Assembly (NCBI GenBank): GCA_023614405.1 | Contig: JAJUPC010000224.1 | Span: 310,001 to 374,000, forward strand | Reading direction: 5' to 3' | Source: Avena insularis | Taxonomy: Eukaryota > Streptophyta > Magnoliopsida > Poales > Poaceae | DNA length: 64,000 nucleotides | In this document: piece by piece, positions 1-10,987 of the stretch | How positions within the stretch are numbered: position 1 is the stretch's first letter | Layout of the letters: the number at the start of each line of letters is the position of its first letter | Notes under the pieces: generated by a model | Database searches by the model: none | What the model was told of the DNA's origin: nothing | The model's input: only the letters and a program-made list of their open reading frames with translations | Program-made: the position numbers and the translations under genes

Positions 1-912
1 AGGTGTCCGATCTTTCGATGAGATGAAGATAGTCGATTTGGTGGAGTTCGGGCTTGACGATCCGACTACACGTGCGAGCACGAGCGCCAACGCAATCGCT
101 AGGCCAATCTCCTGGAGGTTACCGATCCTGCGGGAACACGATCAACCTGACCAGCGAGGGTCTTAATTCCTACCTGAAATCGAGAACAAGTAAGAACCAA
201 TATTGCAATCAAGATATTGTGGAATTAAGAGGAAAGCTTTATTGAAGAGGTGGGATCCTAAATAGGTGCGAAGTACAAGAGGCCTCTGCGACGCTCGAGC
301 CTTGGCGAAGTTGCGACTATGGCTAACTTAATGTCTAAACAAAATCCGAGTCTATGGGGTCGGCTATGGGGAGTATTTAAGGGCGAAAAGGTGGGGTTTT
401 GGCCAGCCATGGAAGTGGTGGCCGAATCCAACCCTAAAAGTCCTTTTCCTATCAAATACGGACTCTAAAAAGTGGCTAATTAAAATCCGGCGAAAATTAC
501 ATGGGCCTGGCCCAAAATAAAGGTGTCGTAGCACCATATTAAGCTATGGACGAATTCGTAAAGTATTGATCTTGAATATTTCGTCCAAGCCTTCTTTCTT
601 CATTATGGTGGCCTCAAAGTTCTGAAATCTTCATCCGTGGCCTTCTCTTGGATCATCACATGCTTGCTGCCATCTCCATGCATGTCCATGCTCCAATGCT
701 TGTCCCTCTCATCCATGCTTGGTCCATCATTCCTAAGAGTAAGAAATATATCTGATTTAGACAGCATCATATTCTCATGTATGTGAGGAATAGTTCCAAG
801 AAACGAAAGTACCTGATAGTTAAGTTGTTTGGCACGAGATCTTGTGATGGGTCCTTGTATGTGTGTTGCTGTAGTTACAACGGTTGTATCAATAGTAGGG
901 ATGTCCACATCA
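1..912 (-). repeat. LTR-A copy 1, cut by window edge
   Basis: This is a minus-strand family A LTR missing about 11 bases at the window edge. It ends on the plus strand with GGGATGTCCACATCA, the reverse complement of the LTR start. The internal reading frame of the LTR-encoded protein tail is visible on the minus strand at 908-603. It belongs to unit 1 of the tandem array. Confidence 0.9.
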
Positions 913-1211
913 CCCAGTCTTTAAGGTTCTTCTTTATCAACACCCGGAGGAGTGTGCCAAGACTTTGATTGACGACCTCGGTTTGTCCATCGGTTTGGGG
1001 ATGCGAGGCGGACGAGAAGAGGAGCTTGATGCCGAGCTTGGCCATGAGAGTCTTCCAGAAGTAGCTCATGAATTTTACGTCATGATCGAGAGCGATTGTT
1101 CTTGGCACACCGTGTAGCCGAATTATTTCCCTGAAAAACAAATTTGCTACATGTGAAGCATCATTGGTCTTATGGCACGGAATGAAATGTGCCATTTTGG
1201 AAAAGCGATCC
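913..1211 (-). pseudogene. Family B integrase core fragment, array unit 1
   Basis: The minus strand encodes part of a gypsy integrase catalytic core, with the recognisable [12 protein letters not shown] and [12 protein letters not shown] stretches of the D,D-35-E domain. It ends at KKNLKDW, where LTR-A begins. It matches the integrase of the larger family B element (4617-5049) closely. Both ends are breakpoints, so no function is expected. An Asp/Arg change in the SDRD motif region (reads DHDVKF) is visible here. Confidence 0.85.
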
Positions 1212-1407
1212 TGATGGAGGGGTTAACCTCTTGGGTGCCCGATCTTCATGGATCTCGTGGTCAAATCGATGGGAAAGCGAGGGGAAAGGGAGAAGGTAGC
1301 GGAAGCGAACACACACCTCGCGAAGAACACGATGAACACACGCAAAACTCACACGATACAAGGCCGATTGCTCCCGAACGGCGGCCACCGGTCCGATAGA
1401 ATCCTCC
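1212..1407 (-). repeat. LTR-C terminal fragment, array unit 1
   Basis: The sequence starts TGATGGAGGGGTTAACC, the reverse complement of the 3' end of the complete LTR-C at 22725-23696, and follows it for about 200 bp to the GATAGAATCCTC position. It directly abuts the integrase piece at a true LTR terminus, which suggests an ancient insertion of a C element into family B pol. Confidence 0.8.
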
Positions 1408-1940
1408 AATGGCGGCCACTCTCCTTCTTTTTTTTTTTGCTCTCCTTCTGGACTTACGACCGGACTCGGAGCTCGACACGGATTTTAGCTTAACACGGAA
1501 ACAACAAAGAAGGAGAGTAAAAAGAAATAACTAGGAAACAATAACTCTACTCGGACTCGTACCACAGCAGGAAACTGATCGGATCTGTGTCACGGTAGGA
1601 AGGCGGTGGCAGAGTATTAGGGTTTATGGTGGCAGGGTATATGGCGGCGGAATATGGTGGCGAAATATGGTGGCGGTGATCGGCGAGTGTGGCGGTGACT
1701 ATTATGATCAGAACTCGAAACTCTAAGGGACGAGACACTAAGACCAGCAACTCGACGCGATGATGTAGACACAAATTCAACAATGCAAAAACTGAAAAGA
1801 TAATGCGAGGTGTAGATTGGTTATGGGATGGATCTAAACTCTAACTGTGTTTTTGGCTTTTTCATGGGTTATAGGTAAAAACAGATCTAATCTACGAAAA
1901 CAGTAAAATCTCACCAAGCAACCTGAAATCTGATACCACT
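1408..1940 (-). other. Leader A (5' untranslated region) with PBS, unit 1
   Basis: This is the minus-strand copy of the region directly downstream of the LTR in family A. It includes the GCTCTCCTTCTGGACTTACG segment after a T tract and a CCGCCACCATATT-type repeat block. At its right end TCTGATACCACT is the reverse complement of the PBS (TGGTATCAGA). The same leader follows the 5' LTRs at 8522 and 33772 on the plus strand. Confidence 0.85.
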
Positions 1941-2847
1941 TGATAGGTCAAAGGTGTCCGATCTTTCGATGAGATGAAGATAGTCGATTTGGTGGAGTTC
2001 GGGCTTGACGATCCGACCACTGCGCCAACGCAATCGCTAGGCCAATCTCCTGGAGGTTACCGATCCTGCGGGAACACGATCAGCCTGACCAGCGAGGAAC
2101 TTAATTCCTACCTGAAATCGAGAACAAGTAAGAACCAATATTACAATCAAGATATTGCGGAATTAAGAGGAAAGCTTTATTGAAGAGGTGGGATCCTGAA
2201 TAGGTGCGAAGTACAAGAGGCCTCATGACGCCGAGCCTTGGCGAAGTTGCGACTATGGCTAACTTAATGTCTAAACAAAATCCGAGTCTATGGGGTCGGC
2301 TATGGGGAGTATTTAAGGGCAAAAAGGTGGGGTTTCGGCCAGCCATGGAAGTGGTGGCCGAATCCAACCCTAAAAGTTATTTTCCTTTCAAATACGGACT
2401 CTAAAAAGTGGCTAATTAAAATCCGGCGAAAATTACATGGGCCTGGCCCAAAATAAAGGTGTCGCAGCACCATATTAAGCTATGGACGAATTCGTAAAGT
2501 ATTGATCTTGAATATTTCGTCCAAGCCTTCTTTCTTCATTATGGTGGCCTCAAAGTTCTGAAATCTTCATCCGTGGCCTTCTCTTGATCATCACATGCTT
2601 GCTGCCATCTCCATGCATGGCCATGCTCCAATGCTTGTCCCTCTCATCCATGCTTGGTCCATCATTCCTAAGAGTAAGAAATATATCTGATTTAGGCAGC
2701 ATCATATTCTCATGTATGAGAGGAATAGTTCCAAGAAACGAAAGTACCTGATAGTTAAGTTGTTTGGCACGAGATCTTGTGATGGGTCCTTGTATGTGTG
2801 TTGATGTAGGTACAACGGTTGTATCAATAGTAGGGATGTCCACATCA
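1941..2847 (-). repeat. LTR-A copy 2
   Basis: A full-length minus-strand family A LTR of 907 bp runs from TGATAGGTCAAAGG to GGATGTCCACATCA. Its U3 keeps an open frame for most of the LTR-encoded tail (2843-2550). It belongs to array unit 2. Confidence 0.92.
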
Positions 2848-3146
2848 CCCAGTCTTTAAGGTTCTTCTTTATCAACACCCGGAGGAGTGTGCCAAGACTT
2901 CGATTGACGACCTCGGTTTGTCCATCGGTTTGGGGATGCGAGGCGGACGAGAAGAGGAGCTTGATGCCGATTTTGGCCATGAGAGTCTTCCAGAAGTAGC
3001 TCATGAATTTTGCGTCGCGGTCAGAGACGATTGTTCTTGGCACACCGTGTAGCCGAATTATTTCCCTGAAAAACAAATTTGGTACATGTGAAGCATCATC
3101 GGTATTATGGCACGGAATGAAATGTGCCATTTTGGAAAAGCGATCC
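2848..3146 (-). pseudogene. Family B integrase core fragment, array unit 2
   Basis: This is the second copy of the 299-bp integrase core piece on the minus strand. It carries the [17 protein letters not shown] and [15 protein letters not shown] segments and stops at KKNLKDW against LTR-A. It retains the SDRD motif better than unit 1 does. It is a broken fragment. Confidence 0.85.
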
Positions 3147-3344
3147 TAATGGAGGGGTTAACCTCTTGGGTGCCCGATCTTCACGGATCTCGTGGTCAAA
3201 TCGATGGGAAAGCGAGGGAAAAGGGAGAAGGTAGCGGAAGCTAACATACACCTCGCGAAGAACACGATGAACACACGCAAAACTCACACGATACAAGGCC
3301 GATTGCTCCCGAACGGCGGCCACCGGTCCGATAGAATCCTCGCA
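3147..3344 (-). repeat. LTR-C terminal fragment, array unit 2
   Basis: This is the same LTR-C end as at 1212, with the terminal TG mutated to TA (TAATGGAGGGG). It follows LTR-C to GATAGAATCCTCGCA and then switches abruptly to leader A. Confidence 0.8.
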
Positions 3345-3877
3345 TGGCGGCCACTCTCCTTCTTCTTCTTTTTTTGCTCTCCTTCTGGACTTACGACCGG
3401 ACTCGGAGCTCGACACGGATTTTAGCTTAACACGGAAACAACAAAGAAGGAGAGTAAAAAGAAATAACTAGGAAACAATAACTCTACTCGGACTCGTACC
3501 ACAGCAGGAAACTGATCGGATCTGTGTCGCGGTAGGAAGGCGGTGGCAGAGTATTAGGGTTTATGGTGGCAGGGTATATGGCGGCGGAATATGGTGGCGG
3601 AATATGGTGGCGGTGATCGGCGAGTGTGGCGGTGACTATTATGATCAGAACTCGAAACTCTAAGGGACGAGACACTAAGACCAGCAACTGGACGCGACGA
3701 TGTAGACACAAATTCAAAAATGCAAAAACTGAAAAGATAATGCGAGGTGTATATTGGTTATGGGATGGATCTAAACTCTAACTGTGTTTTTGGCTTTTTC
3801 GTGGGTTATAGGTAAAAACAGATCTAATCTACGAAAACAGTAAAATCTCACCGAGCAACCTGAAATCTGATACCACT
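3345..3877 (-). other. Leader A with PBS, unit 2
   Basis: A second minus-strand copy of the family A leader ends at the PBS complement TCTGATACCACT, directly before LTR-A copy 3. Confidence 0.85.
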
Positions 3878-4616
3878 TGATAGGCCAAAGGTGTCCGATC
3901 TTTCGATGAGATGAAGATAGTCGATTTGGTGGAGTTCGGGCTTGACGATCCGACTACGTCGAAAGCACGAAGCGCCAACGCAATCGCTAGGCCAATCTCC
4001 TGGAGGTTACCGATCCTGCGGGAACACGATCAGCCTGACCAGCGAGGGTCTTAATTCCTACCTGAAATCGAGAACAAGTAAGAACCAATATTGCAATCAA
4101 GATATTGCGGAATTAAGAGGAAAGCTTTATTGAAGAGGTGGGATCCTGAATAGGTGCGAAGTACAAGAGGCCTCTGCGACGCTCGAGCCTTGGCGAAGTT
4201 GCGACTATGGCTAACTTAATGTCTAAACAAAATCCGAGTCTATGGGCGGCTATGGGGAGTATTTAAGAGGCGAAAGGTGGGTTTCGGCCAGCCATGGAAG
4301 TAGTGGCCGAATCCAACCCTAAAAGTCCTTTTCCCCTCAAATACGAACTCTAAAAAGTGGCTAATTAAAATCCGGCGAAAATTACATGGGCCTGGCCCAA
4401 AATAAAGGTGTCGCAGCACCATATTAAGCTATGGACGAATTCGTAAAGTATTGATCTTGAATATTTCGTCCAAGCCTTCTTTCTTCATTATGGTGGCCTC
4501 AAAGTTCTGAAATCTTCATCTGTGGCCTTCTATTGGATCATCACATGCTTGCTGCCATCTCCATGCATGGCCATGCTCCAATGCTTGTCCCTCTCATCCA
4601 TGCTTGGTCCACATCA
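3878..4616 (-). repeat. LTR-A copy 3, internally deleted
   Basis: This minus-strand LTR-A is only 739 bp because the part encoding the middle of the tail is missing. The sequence jumps from GCTTGGTCC directly to ACATCA. Its outer end abuts the intact stretch of family B integrase at 4617, so this is the right-hand edge of the tandem array. Confidence 0.88.
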
Positions 4617-5049
4617 CCCAGTCTTTAAGGTTCTTCTTTATCAACACCCGGAGGAGTGTGCCAAGACTTCGATTGACGACCTCGGTTTGTCCATCGGTTT
4701 GGGGATGCGAGGCGGACGAGAAGAGGAGCTTGATGCCGAGCTTGGCCATGAGAGTCTTCTAGAAGTAGCTCATGAATTTTACGTCGCGGTCGGAGACGAT
4801 TGTTCTTGGCACACCGTGTAGCCGAATTATTTCCCTGAAAAACAAATTTGCTACATGTGAAGCATCATCGGTCTTATGGCACAGAATGAAATGTGCCATT
4901 TTGGAAAAGCGATCCACTACTACAAATATAGAATCATGTCCATGTTTAGATCTAGGCAAGCCTAACACAAAGTCCATGCTAATGTCCGACCAAGGTGCAT
5001 GAGGAATAGGCAATGGCATATAAAGACCAAAGGGGATCGTGTAGTGCAT
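4617..5049 (-). pseudogene. Family B pol: integrase core
   Basis: The minus strand encodes the integrase catalytic core after a frameshift that separates it from the upstream reading frame. Visible are [18 protein letters not shown] (first catalytic Asp), [23 protein letters not shown] (second Asp) and [12 protein letters not shown] (Glu). The frame ends at KKNLKDW, where LTR-A copy 3 and the array begin, so the integrase C-terminus and the 3' LTR of this element are absent here. The enzyme would join element DNA to the chromosome. The copy is broken. Confidence 0.85.
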
Positions 5050-6209
5050 CGTTGTACGTGGCGCTCCATGTCACGCTTCATCTTTGGCCAAAAGTAGCGA
5101 GTGGATAGCATGTCATATGTCTTGTCACGGCCAAAGTGACCCATAAGGCCTCCACCATGGGACTCTTGAAGAAGCAAAATTTGGAGAGACGACTTCGTAA
5201 TGCAAAGCTTGTTTTGTTTGAAAAGAAAACCCTTATGCAAATAGAAATCATCAATCCCTTTGTCTATTGAACATTGTGCAAATATTGGTCCAAAGAAAGG
5301 GTCGGACGCGTACAAAGATTTGATGTCATCAAGACCTAAGACATTTACTTCGAGTCGTCTAAAAAGGCTTGTGTTTTTGCGAGACAAGGCGTCCGCTACC
5401 ACATTTTCTTTGCCCTTCTTGTATTTGACAATGTAAGGAAAAGACTCCATGAACTCAACCCATTTGGCGTGCCTTTTACTCAAATTGGCTTGGCCCTTAA
5501 GATATTTCAACGACTCATGGTCGGAATGGATGATAAATTCTTTGGGCCAAAGATAGTGTTGCCACACTTGAAGAACTCGAACCAAGGCAAAAAGTTCTTT
5601 GTCATAAATGGGATAGTTTAGGCGTGCGCCATCAAGTTTCTCACTATGGTAAGCAATAGGACGCCCATTTTGCATAAGGATGCCACCAATGCCAATAACA
5701 CTAGCGTCACATTCAATCTCAAAGGTTTTTGTGAAATCCGGTAATGCAAGAAGTGGTGCTTCGGTGAGTCTTTTTTTGAGCTCATCAAAAGCCTTTTGTT
5801 GTGCTTTTCCCCAAACGAACGTGACATTTTTCTTGGTCAATTCGTTGAGGGGGCAAGCAATGGTAGAAAAATCTTTCACAAAGCGACGGTAAAAGCCAGC
5901 CAACCCATGAAAACTACGAAGTTCACTAACATTTGTAGGGATGGGCCAATCTCGTATGTCCTTTACTTTGGAGACATCAACTTCAATGCCATTAGAAGAC
6001 ACGACAAAACCAAGGAAAATCAGCTTGTCTCTTGCAAAAGTGCACTTTGGGAGATTAGCATAAAGCTTTTCATGACGAAGGATTTGAAGGACCTCCTTAA
6101 CATGAGTAACATGCTCCTCTAGTGACTTGCTATAGACAAGAATGTCATCAAAGTAAACAACTACACTCTTCCCAATGAGAGATCTCAAAATATGGTTCAT
6201 AAGGCGCAT
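4962..6209 (-). pseudogene. Family B pol: reverse transcriptase palm, RNase H and integrase N-terminus
   Basis: A 415-codon minus-strand frame encodes, in order, the second half of the reverse transcriptase, RNase H and the start of integrase. The RT has the catalytic [11 protein letters not shown] near residue 20. RNase H shows the acidic residues in [22 protein letters not shown] and VVADALS. The integrase zinc-binding H2C2 region is around HGGGLMGHF to RCTT. The start is not a true initiation site: the preceding RT sequence lies in another frame at 6197-7450. The frame breaks within the CTTC zinc ligand region (reads CTTRSPLVF) and coding resumes in the 4759-5049 frame. This long frame with all catalytic residues shows a fairly young copy. 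Confidence 0.88.
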
Positions 6210-7450
6210 GAAGGTAGATGGGCATTAGATAAGCCAAAAGGCATGACCAACCATTCATAGAGACCAAGCTTGGTCTTGAAGGCGGTTTTCCACTCATCAC
6301 CTTCGGCCATGCGAATTTGATGGTAACCACTACGAAGATCAATTTTCGAAAATATAGTGGCTCCACATAACTCATCAAGCATGTCATCAAGACGCGGTAT
6401 AGGATGTCGATAACGCACGGTGATAGCATTGATTGGACGACAGTCCATGCATAACTGCAATGTATCATCCGTTTTTGGAACTAGGATCACGGGGACCGCG
6501 CTTGGGCTAGTGCTTACTTGGATCAAACCTTTGGAGACGAGTTGGTTGTGACGTTCGATCTCCTTCGTCTCTTCCGGGTTTGTGCGATACGCGGCGCGGT
6601 TTGGGAGTGGGGCGCCGGGTATGAGGTCGATGCGATGCTCGTTAGTTCCTTGCGCTAGTCCCTTGCATACAAGGACATAGTGCAAGATGGATGGGTTGTT
6701 CCGCACTTCTCTCATCTCACTTTTGGTGGCAAGAAGAATACTCTTAGTTTTTCCACTCGAGTTTGGCTTGTAGCTCTCACTCACTATGGTGTGGTTCTCT
6801 CGCTCACCACTCTTATCACAAGGTGTTTTTGTGTATTGCGCCCTCACTAAAGCCTTTGCATTGTCCACAATTATTTGACTAGGAGTCATTGGTTGCAACA
6901 CACAAGTTTTATCAAGCCATTTGAAGGTGTAAGTGTTGGAGTGACCATTATGCAAAGCACGCTTGTCATATTGCCACGGCCTTCCGAGCAACATGTGGCA
7001 AACCGTCATTGGGACCACGTCACATTCCACCGTGTCCTTGTAGTGCCCAATTGAGAACGTCACCGAGACGGTGTGCTTGATCTTGACGGATCCTTGGTCA
7101 CTTAGCCATTGGATATGGTAGGGGTGTTTATGCGGATGGAGGGTGAGATTGAGTTTCTCACACAATTCCGTACTTGCAAGGTTGTGGCAACTCCCTCCAT
7201 CGATGACAACTTTGATGGACTTCCCATTGATGCCGGCACGAGTTTGGAAGATGTTCGAGCGTTGGTCTTCATTCTCATTGACTTGGGTAGTCAAGACCCT
7301 TGTGACTACAAGCGATGGACTTGCGTCATGCTCACACACAAGAAGTTCTTGGTCCTCTTCCAAATGTTGCCTTGCCATGGCTTCCTTGACCCTTGCATCA
7401 AACTCTTCCTCACTCAAGTATTCTTCATCGCCGTTGTCATGAATGAACAA
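6197..7450 (-). pseudogene. Family B pol: protease and N-terminal reverse transcriptase
   Basis: A 417-codon minus-strand frame continues from the gag zinc knuckle. It encodes an aspartic protease ([13 protein letters not shown] near residue 100), a linker, then RT fingers and palm ([60 protein letters not shown]). The linker between KGLAQG and the RT start is short relative to family A, which suggests an internal deletion. A frameshift at [12 protein letters not shown] ends the frame, and the next frame (6209-4962) picks up at MRLMNHIL. In life this would be part of one Gag-Pol polyprotein. Confidence 0.88.
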
Positions 7451-7604
7451 AACTTTCTTGTTCCCACATGCGTTCGACTTGTGCCCTTTGCCTCCACACT
7501 TGTAGCATTCACCATTGAATGGTTGATCATCCCTTGTGTTTTTACCACTTGGGGGCTGTTTTCCTTGACGGAGAGTTGGCTTGAAGGGAAGCTTGGTGGT
7601 ACAT
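7451..7604 (-). pseudogene. Family B gag: zinc knuckle, 3' part of split gag
   Basis: The minus strand encodes a nucleocapsid zinc knuckle [14 protein letters not shown] (C-X2-C-X4-H-X4-C), which binds genomic RNA, shortly upstream of the protease frame. The gag upstream of this point lies at 15257-16928. The two parts are separated by element A1, and removing A1 with one copy of its target duplication restores the frame. Confidence 0.85.
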
Positions 7605-8002
7605 TGATGTGGACATCCCTACTATTGATACAACCGTTGTACCTACATCAACACACATACAAGGACCCATCACAAGATCTCGTGCCAAACAACTTAACTA
7701 TCAGGTACTTTTGTTTCTTGGAACTATTCCTCACATACATGAGAATATGATGCTGCCTAAATCAGATGTATTTCTTACTCTTAGGAATGATGGACCAAGC
7801 ATGGATGAGAGGGACAAGCATTGGAGCATGGCCATGCATGGAGATGGCAGCAAGCATGTGATGATCCAAGAGAAGGCCACGGATGAAGATTTCAGAACTT
7901 TGAGGCCTCCATAATGAAGAAAGAAGGCTTGGACGAAATATTCAAGATCAATACTTTACGAATTCGTCCATAGCTTAATATGGTGCTGCGACACCTTTAT
8001 TT

Positions 8003-8015
8003 TGGGCCAGGCCCA
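8003..8015 (+). promoter_or_regulatory. Inverted site II pair in LTR-A U3
   Basis: TGGGCCAGGCCCA is a perfect inverted repeat of TGGGCC around one central A. TGGGCY is the plant site II element bound by TCP factors (known from plant promoters). It sits about 125 bp upstream of the TATA-like box and recurs in most LTR-A copies in the window. Function is inferred. Confidence 0.5.
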
Positions 8016-8136
8016 TGTAATTTTCGTAGGATTTTAATTAGCCACTTTTTAGAGTCCGTATTTGAGGGGAAAAGGACTTTTAGGGTTGGATTCGGCCACC
8101 ACTTCCATGGCTGGCCGAAACCCCACCTTTTCGCCC

Positions 8137-8143
8137 TTAAATA
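8137..8143 (+). promoter_or_regulatory. Putative TATA box of LTR-A
   Basis: TTAAATA in the context CGCCCTTAAATACTCCCC lies about 60% into the LTR, after the U3 coding tail and before the AATAAA signal. This is the expected place for the LTR promoter. The motif is retained in nearly all LTR-A copies. Confidence 0.5.
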
Positions 8144-8273
8144 CTCCCCATAGCCAACCCCATAGACTCGGATTTTGTTTAGACATTAAGTTAGCCATAG
8201 TCGCAACTTCGCCAAGGCTCGAGCGTCGCAGAGGCCTCTTGTACTTCGCACCTATTCAGGATCCCACCTCTTC

Positions 8274-8279
8274 AATAAA
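8274..8279 (+). terminator. Putative polyadenylation signal of LTR-A
   Basis: AATAAA in CTTCAATAAAGCTTTCC lies about 135 bp after the TATA-like box, so a transcript could start and be polyadenylated within the LTR (R region). It is kept across copies. Confidence 0.5.
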
Positions 8280-8523
8280 GCTTTCCTCTTAATTCCACAA
8301 TATCTTGATTGCAATATTGGTTCTTACTTGTTCTCGATTTCAGGTAGGAATTAAGACCCTCATTGTCGGTGATCGTGTTCGCAGGATCGGTAACCTCCGT
8401 GAGATTGGCCTAGCGATTGCATTGGCGCCGTGCTTCGCACGTGTAGTCGGATCGTCAAGCCGAAATCCACCAAATCGACTATCTTCATCTCATCGAAAGA
8501 TCGGACACCTTTGCCCTATCAAG

Positions 8524-8532
8524 TGGTATCGA
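8524..8532 (+). other. Primer-binding site of A1
   Basis: TGGTATCGA lies two bases after the LTR. Sister copies read TGGTATCAGA (33774-33783), which matches the complement of the 3' end of initiator methionine tRNA. A1 has lost one base of the site. Confidence 0.8.
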
Positions 8533-9615
8533 TTTCAGGTTGCTCGGTGAGATTTTACTGTTTTCAGAGATTAGATCTGTTTTTACCTATAACCCACGAA
8601 AAGCCAAAACACAGCTTAGAGTTTAGATCCATCCCATAACCAATCTCGCCGCATTATCTTTTCAGTTTTTGCATTGTTGAATTTGTGTCTACATCGTCGC
8701 GTCGAGTTGCTGGTCTTAGTGTCTCGTCCCTTAGAGTTTCGAGTTCTGATCATAGTAGTCACCGCCACACTCGCCGATCACCGCCACCATATTCCGCCAC
8801 CATATTCTGCCACCATAAACCCTAATACTCCGCCACCGCCTTCCTACCGCGACACATATCCGATCAGTTTTCCTGCTGTGGTACGAGTCTGAGTAGAGTT
8901 ATTGTTCCTAGTTATTTCTTTGTACTCTCCTTCTTTGTTGTTTCCGTGCTAAGCTAAAGTCCGTGTCGAGCTCCGAGTCCGGTCGTAAGTCCAGAAGGAG
9001 AGCAAAAAAAAAAGTCTGGAACCGCCTCTGAAAAAATTTTCTAGCTGTACTAGTTTTCGACCCCGGGGATCACGGCCGTTATAGCAATATTTTTTTTTGC
9101 GCCGGCTCGCTTTCCGGAGCAAAATAAAAAAATTCGAATTTTTTTTTGGGGCTAACCTATTTTTAGACCCCGTAGATCAGTTCTAGACACTCGCCATCAT
9201 AGTGATTTTCTGCATCTCGGTTCGCTTTTCAGGGTGCCATATCATCATATAGTGCTTGTTGTGTCACGTCGTGACATCGTTGGTGATCTAGGCTCGCGTC
9301 TCTAGTACGGTCTAGCCTAGGACCAGCACAGTATCGTCGTTGAGCATTCTTTCAACTTTTGCATTGCTGTTTTGATAATTGCTAACCCTCCTTGCTAAGC
9401 CTTCCCAGAGCTCCACAGATACTCTCCACGTGCGGTGTCTCGACTCCTGGTAATCGCTTGGTTCAATCTCTGGACCCACTGATCCTTGCGGTTGCACATC
9501 GCCTTTTCCTGCTGTTTGGTAAGAACTTGTAAGAGCTTCGTATATTGCTTGACGGATTACGCGTGACTTCCACCATATTTCCGTACTATATACCTGTGCT
9601 TTTTAAGGACTAACC
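8533..9615 (+). other. Leader of element A1
   Basis: About 1.08 kb of non-coding leader lies between PBS and gag. It contains a block of CCGCCACCATATT-like short repeats (8761-8845), A/T homopolymer tracts near 9005 and 9090-9150, and no supported gene. Confidence 0.8.
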
Positions 9616-10913
9616 ATGACAGATACTTCACAAACCCCGCCACAATGACGAGCGAAGAACTACATGCCCACTTCTCCGCTCTTGGTCACCGCTGAAGACG
9701 TGTATACGCGCCTCGGGGAGTTTGACACCAAGCTCACCAACGCCGTGGACAAGATCGATGGACTCGAGAAATCCTTCAACGCCAAGCTTGACGTTCGGTT
9801 CAAGGAGCTTTTGATCCGATTGTCCACACCGCGCACCCACACCGCGCGGCGCGCGCATTCACCGGGTGTCGGTGCCGTTCTGGTTCGCCTTCGCCGCACC
9901 GGCCGGCTACCGCCCGCCGTGAAGCTCCTCAGACTTCCGCCACGGCTGCTGCTGCGAGGGATAGACGACGGGTACTACTACGACCCCGACGACGTCGATC
10001 TGTTTGACGACGAGGTTGAACAACCTCCACAGGTACCTGCTGGCCGTCCCCGACATTACTACCGCAACGCTCGCCCACCGGTACGTGATGATGATCATGT
10101 TGCAAGGCTTAAATTAAATATTCCATCTTTTGAGGGTAAATATAATGCTGATGCATATCTTACATGGGAGATGGAAGTAGAACAACGTTTTGCATGCTTA
10201 AAATATCCTGAGAATATGCGTGTTAGTGCTGCTACATGTGAATTTACTAAATTTGCTTCCCTTTGGTGGTCTGAGTATTGTCGTTTAAATCCTACTACTA
10301 TTCCTAGTACTTGACTTTTAAAACTGCTATGCGTGTTCGTTTTGTACCTCCCACTTATCAACGTGATTTACTAAAGAATCTGACACGTTTAGAGCAAGGG
10401 AAAAATTCTGTAGAAGAGTATTATCAGGAATTGCAAACGGGGATGGTTCGGTGTGGTCTTGTTGAATCTAATGAACAAATGCTTGCACGTTTCTTTGGTG
10501 GATTAAACAAGGACATTCAGCACATATTAGATTATAAGGAATATAATTCTATCACTCGTTTGTTTCATCTTGCTTGCAAAGCTGAACGTGAAGTGCAGGA
10601 TCGCCAAACACCATGGAGGAGGACTAATAATTCTGCAGGTCGCACATCCTCTTGGACATCCCGACAATCAGCGCCTCCTCGTGATTCGCCACCAGCTACT
10701 ACCACATCCAAGGCCACCACAAGATTTCCAGCTGCTCCTCCACCATCATCATCCAATGCTCCTGCTCGTAGTGCATCTTCTATGGCTTCCACGGGTAAGA
10801 CAAAGGATATACAATGCCGCAAGTGCTGGGGTTTTGGTCATATTGAGAGACAAAGGCACAACACAACGTGTGATGATGGTGCGAGAAGATGGTCAATACG
10901 ATTCAGCGAGTGA
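9616..10913 (+). pseudogene. A1 gag (capsid and nucleocapsid), frameshifted
   Basis: Gag starts at the ATG of MTDTS, which corresponds to MADTS in the sister copy at 34885. It shifts frame at once, then is read in 9664-10314 and 10311-10913. The capsid region shows LTWEMEVEQRF, LWWSEYCR, MRVRFVPPTYQRDL and EEYYQELQTGM, typical of the gypsy retrotransposon gag domain. The nucleocapsid has CRKCWGFGHI, but the last cysteine of the knuckle is not in register. Gag would form the virus-like particle and package RNA. The protein cannot be made intact from this copy. Confidence 0.85.
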
Positions 10914-10987
10914 CTTCGATGAAGATACACTAGCCCTTATTTCGCCGAGATGGAGACAATTCTGATGCTGATGAAGAGCCAGAGGTA

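Larger units (their letters stand above)
1..4616 (-). repeat. Tandem array of a chimeric ~1.94 kb unit
   Basis: On the plus strand the order LTR-A, family B integrase piece, LTR-C end, leader A occurs twice and is followed by a third LTR-A that abuts the longer family B pol. Equivalent points recur at 1952 relative to base 1, and at 3878 relative to 1941, so the unit is about 1951 and 1937 bp. The LTR-A/integrase junction (CCACATCA then CCCAGTC) is the same in all three copies. The LTR-C end and leader A junction is the same in the two full units apart from small differences. Shared junctions mean the units arose by duplication, not by independent insertions. The array continues past the left edge of the window. 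Confidence 0.85.
7605..8521 (+). repeat. LTR-A, 5' LTR of element A1
   Basis: A 917-bp LTR runs from TGATGTGGACATCCC to TTTGCCCTATCA. The first 310 bp form an open frame (7609-7914) matching the C-terminal tail of the polyprotein. A site II-like inverted pair, a TATA-like box and AATAAA follow in the order expected for U3 and R. Confidence 0.95.

Noticed and set aside
603..908. ~100-codon frame recurring at about ten places, looking like a conserved small host gene
   Set aside because: It is the LTR-A encoded polyprotein tail, present wherever LTR-A occurs, and is annotated as part of the LTRs.
1170..1409. Minus-strand 79-codon frame joining LTR-C and integrase sequence
   Set aside because: It spans a breakpoint and reads integrase in the wrong frame; no domain or start signal.
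7109..7750. Plus-strand 213-codon frame over the A1 left border
   Set aside because: It is antisense to family B protease/gag and runs into LTR-A in a wrong frame.
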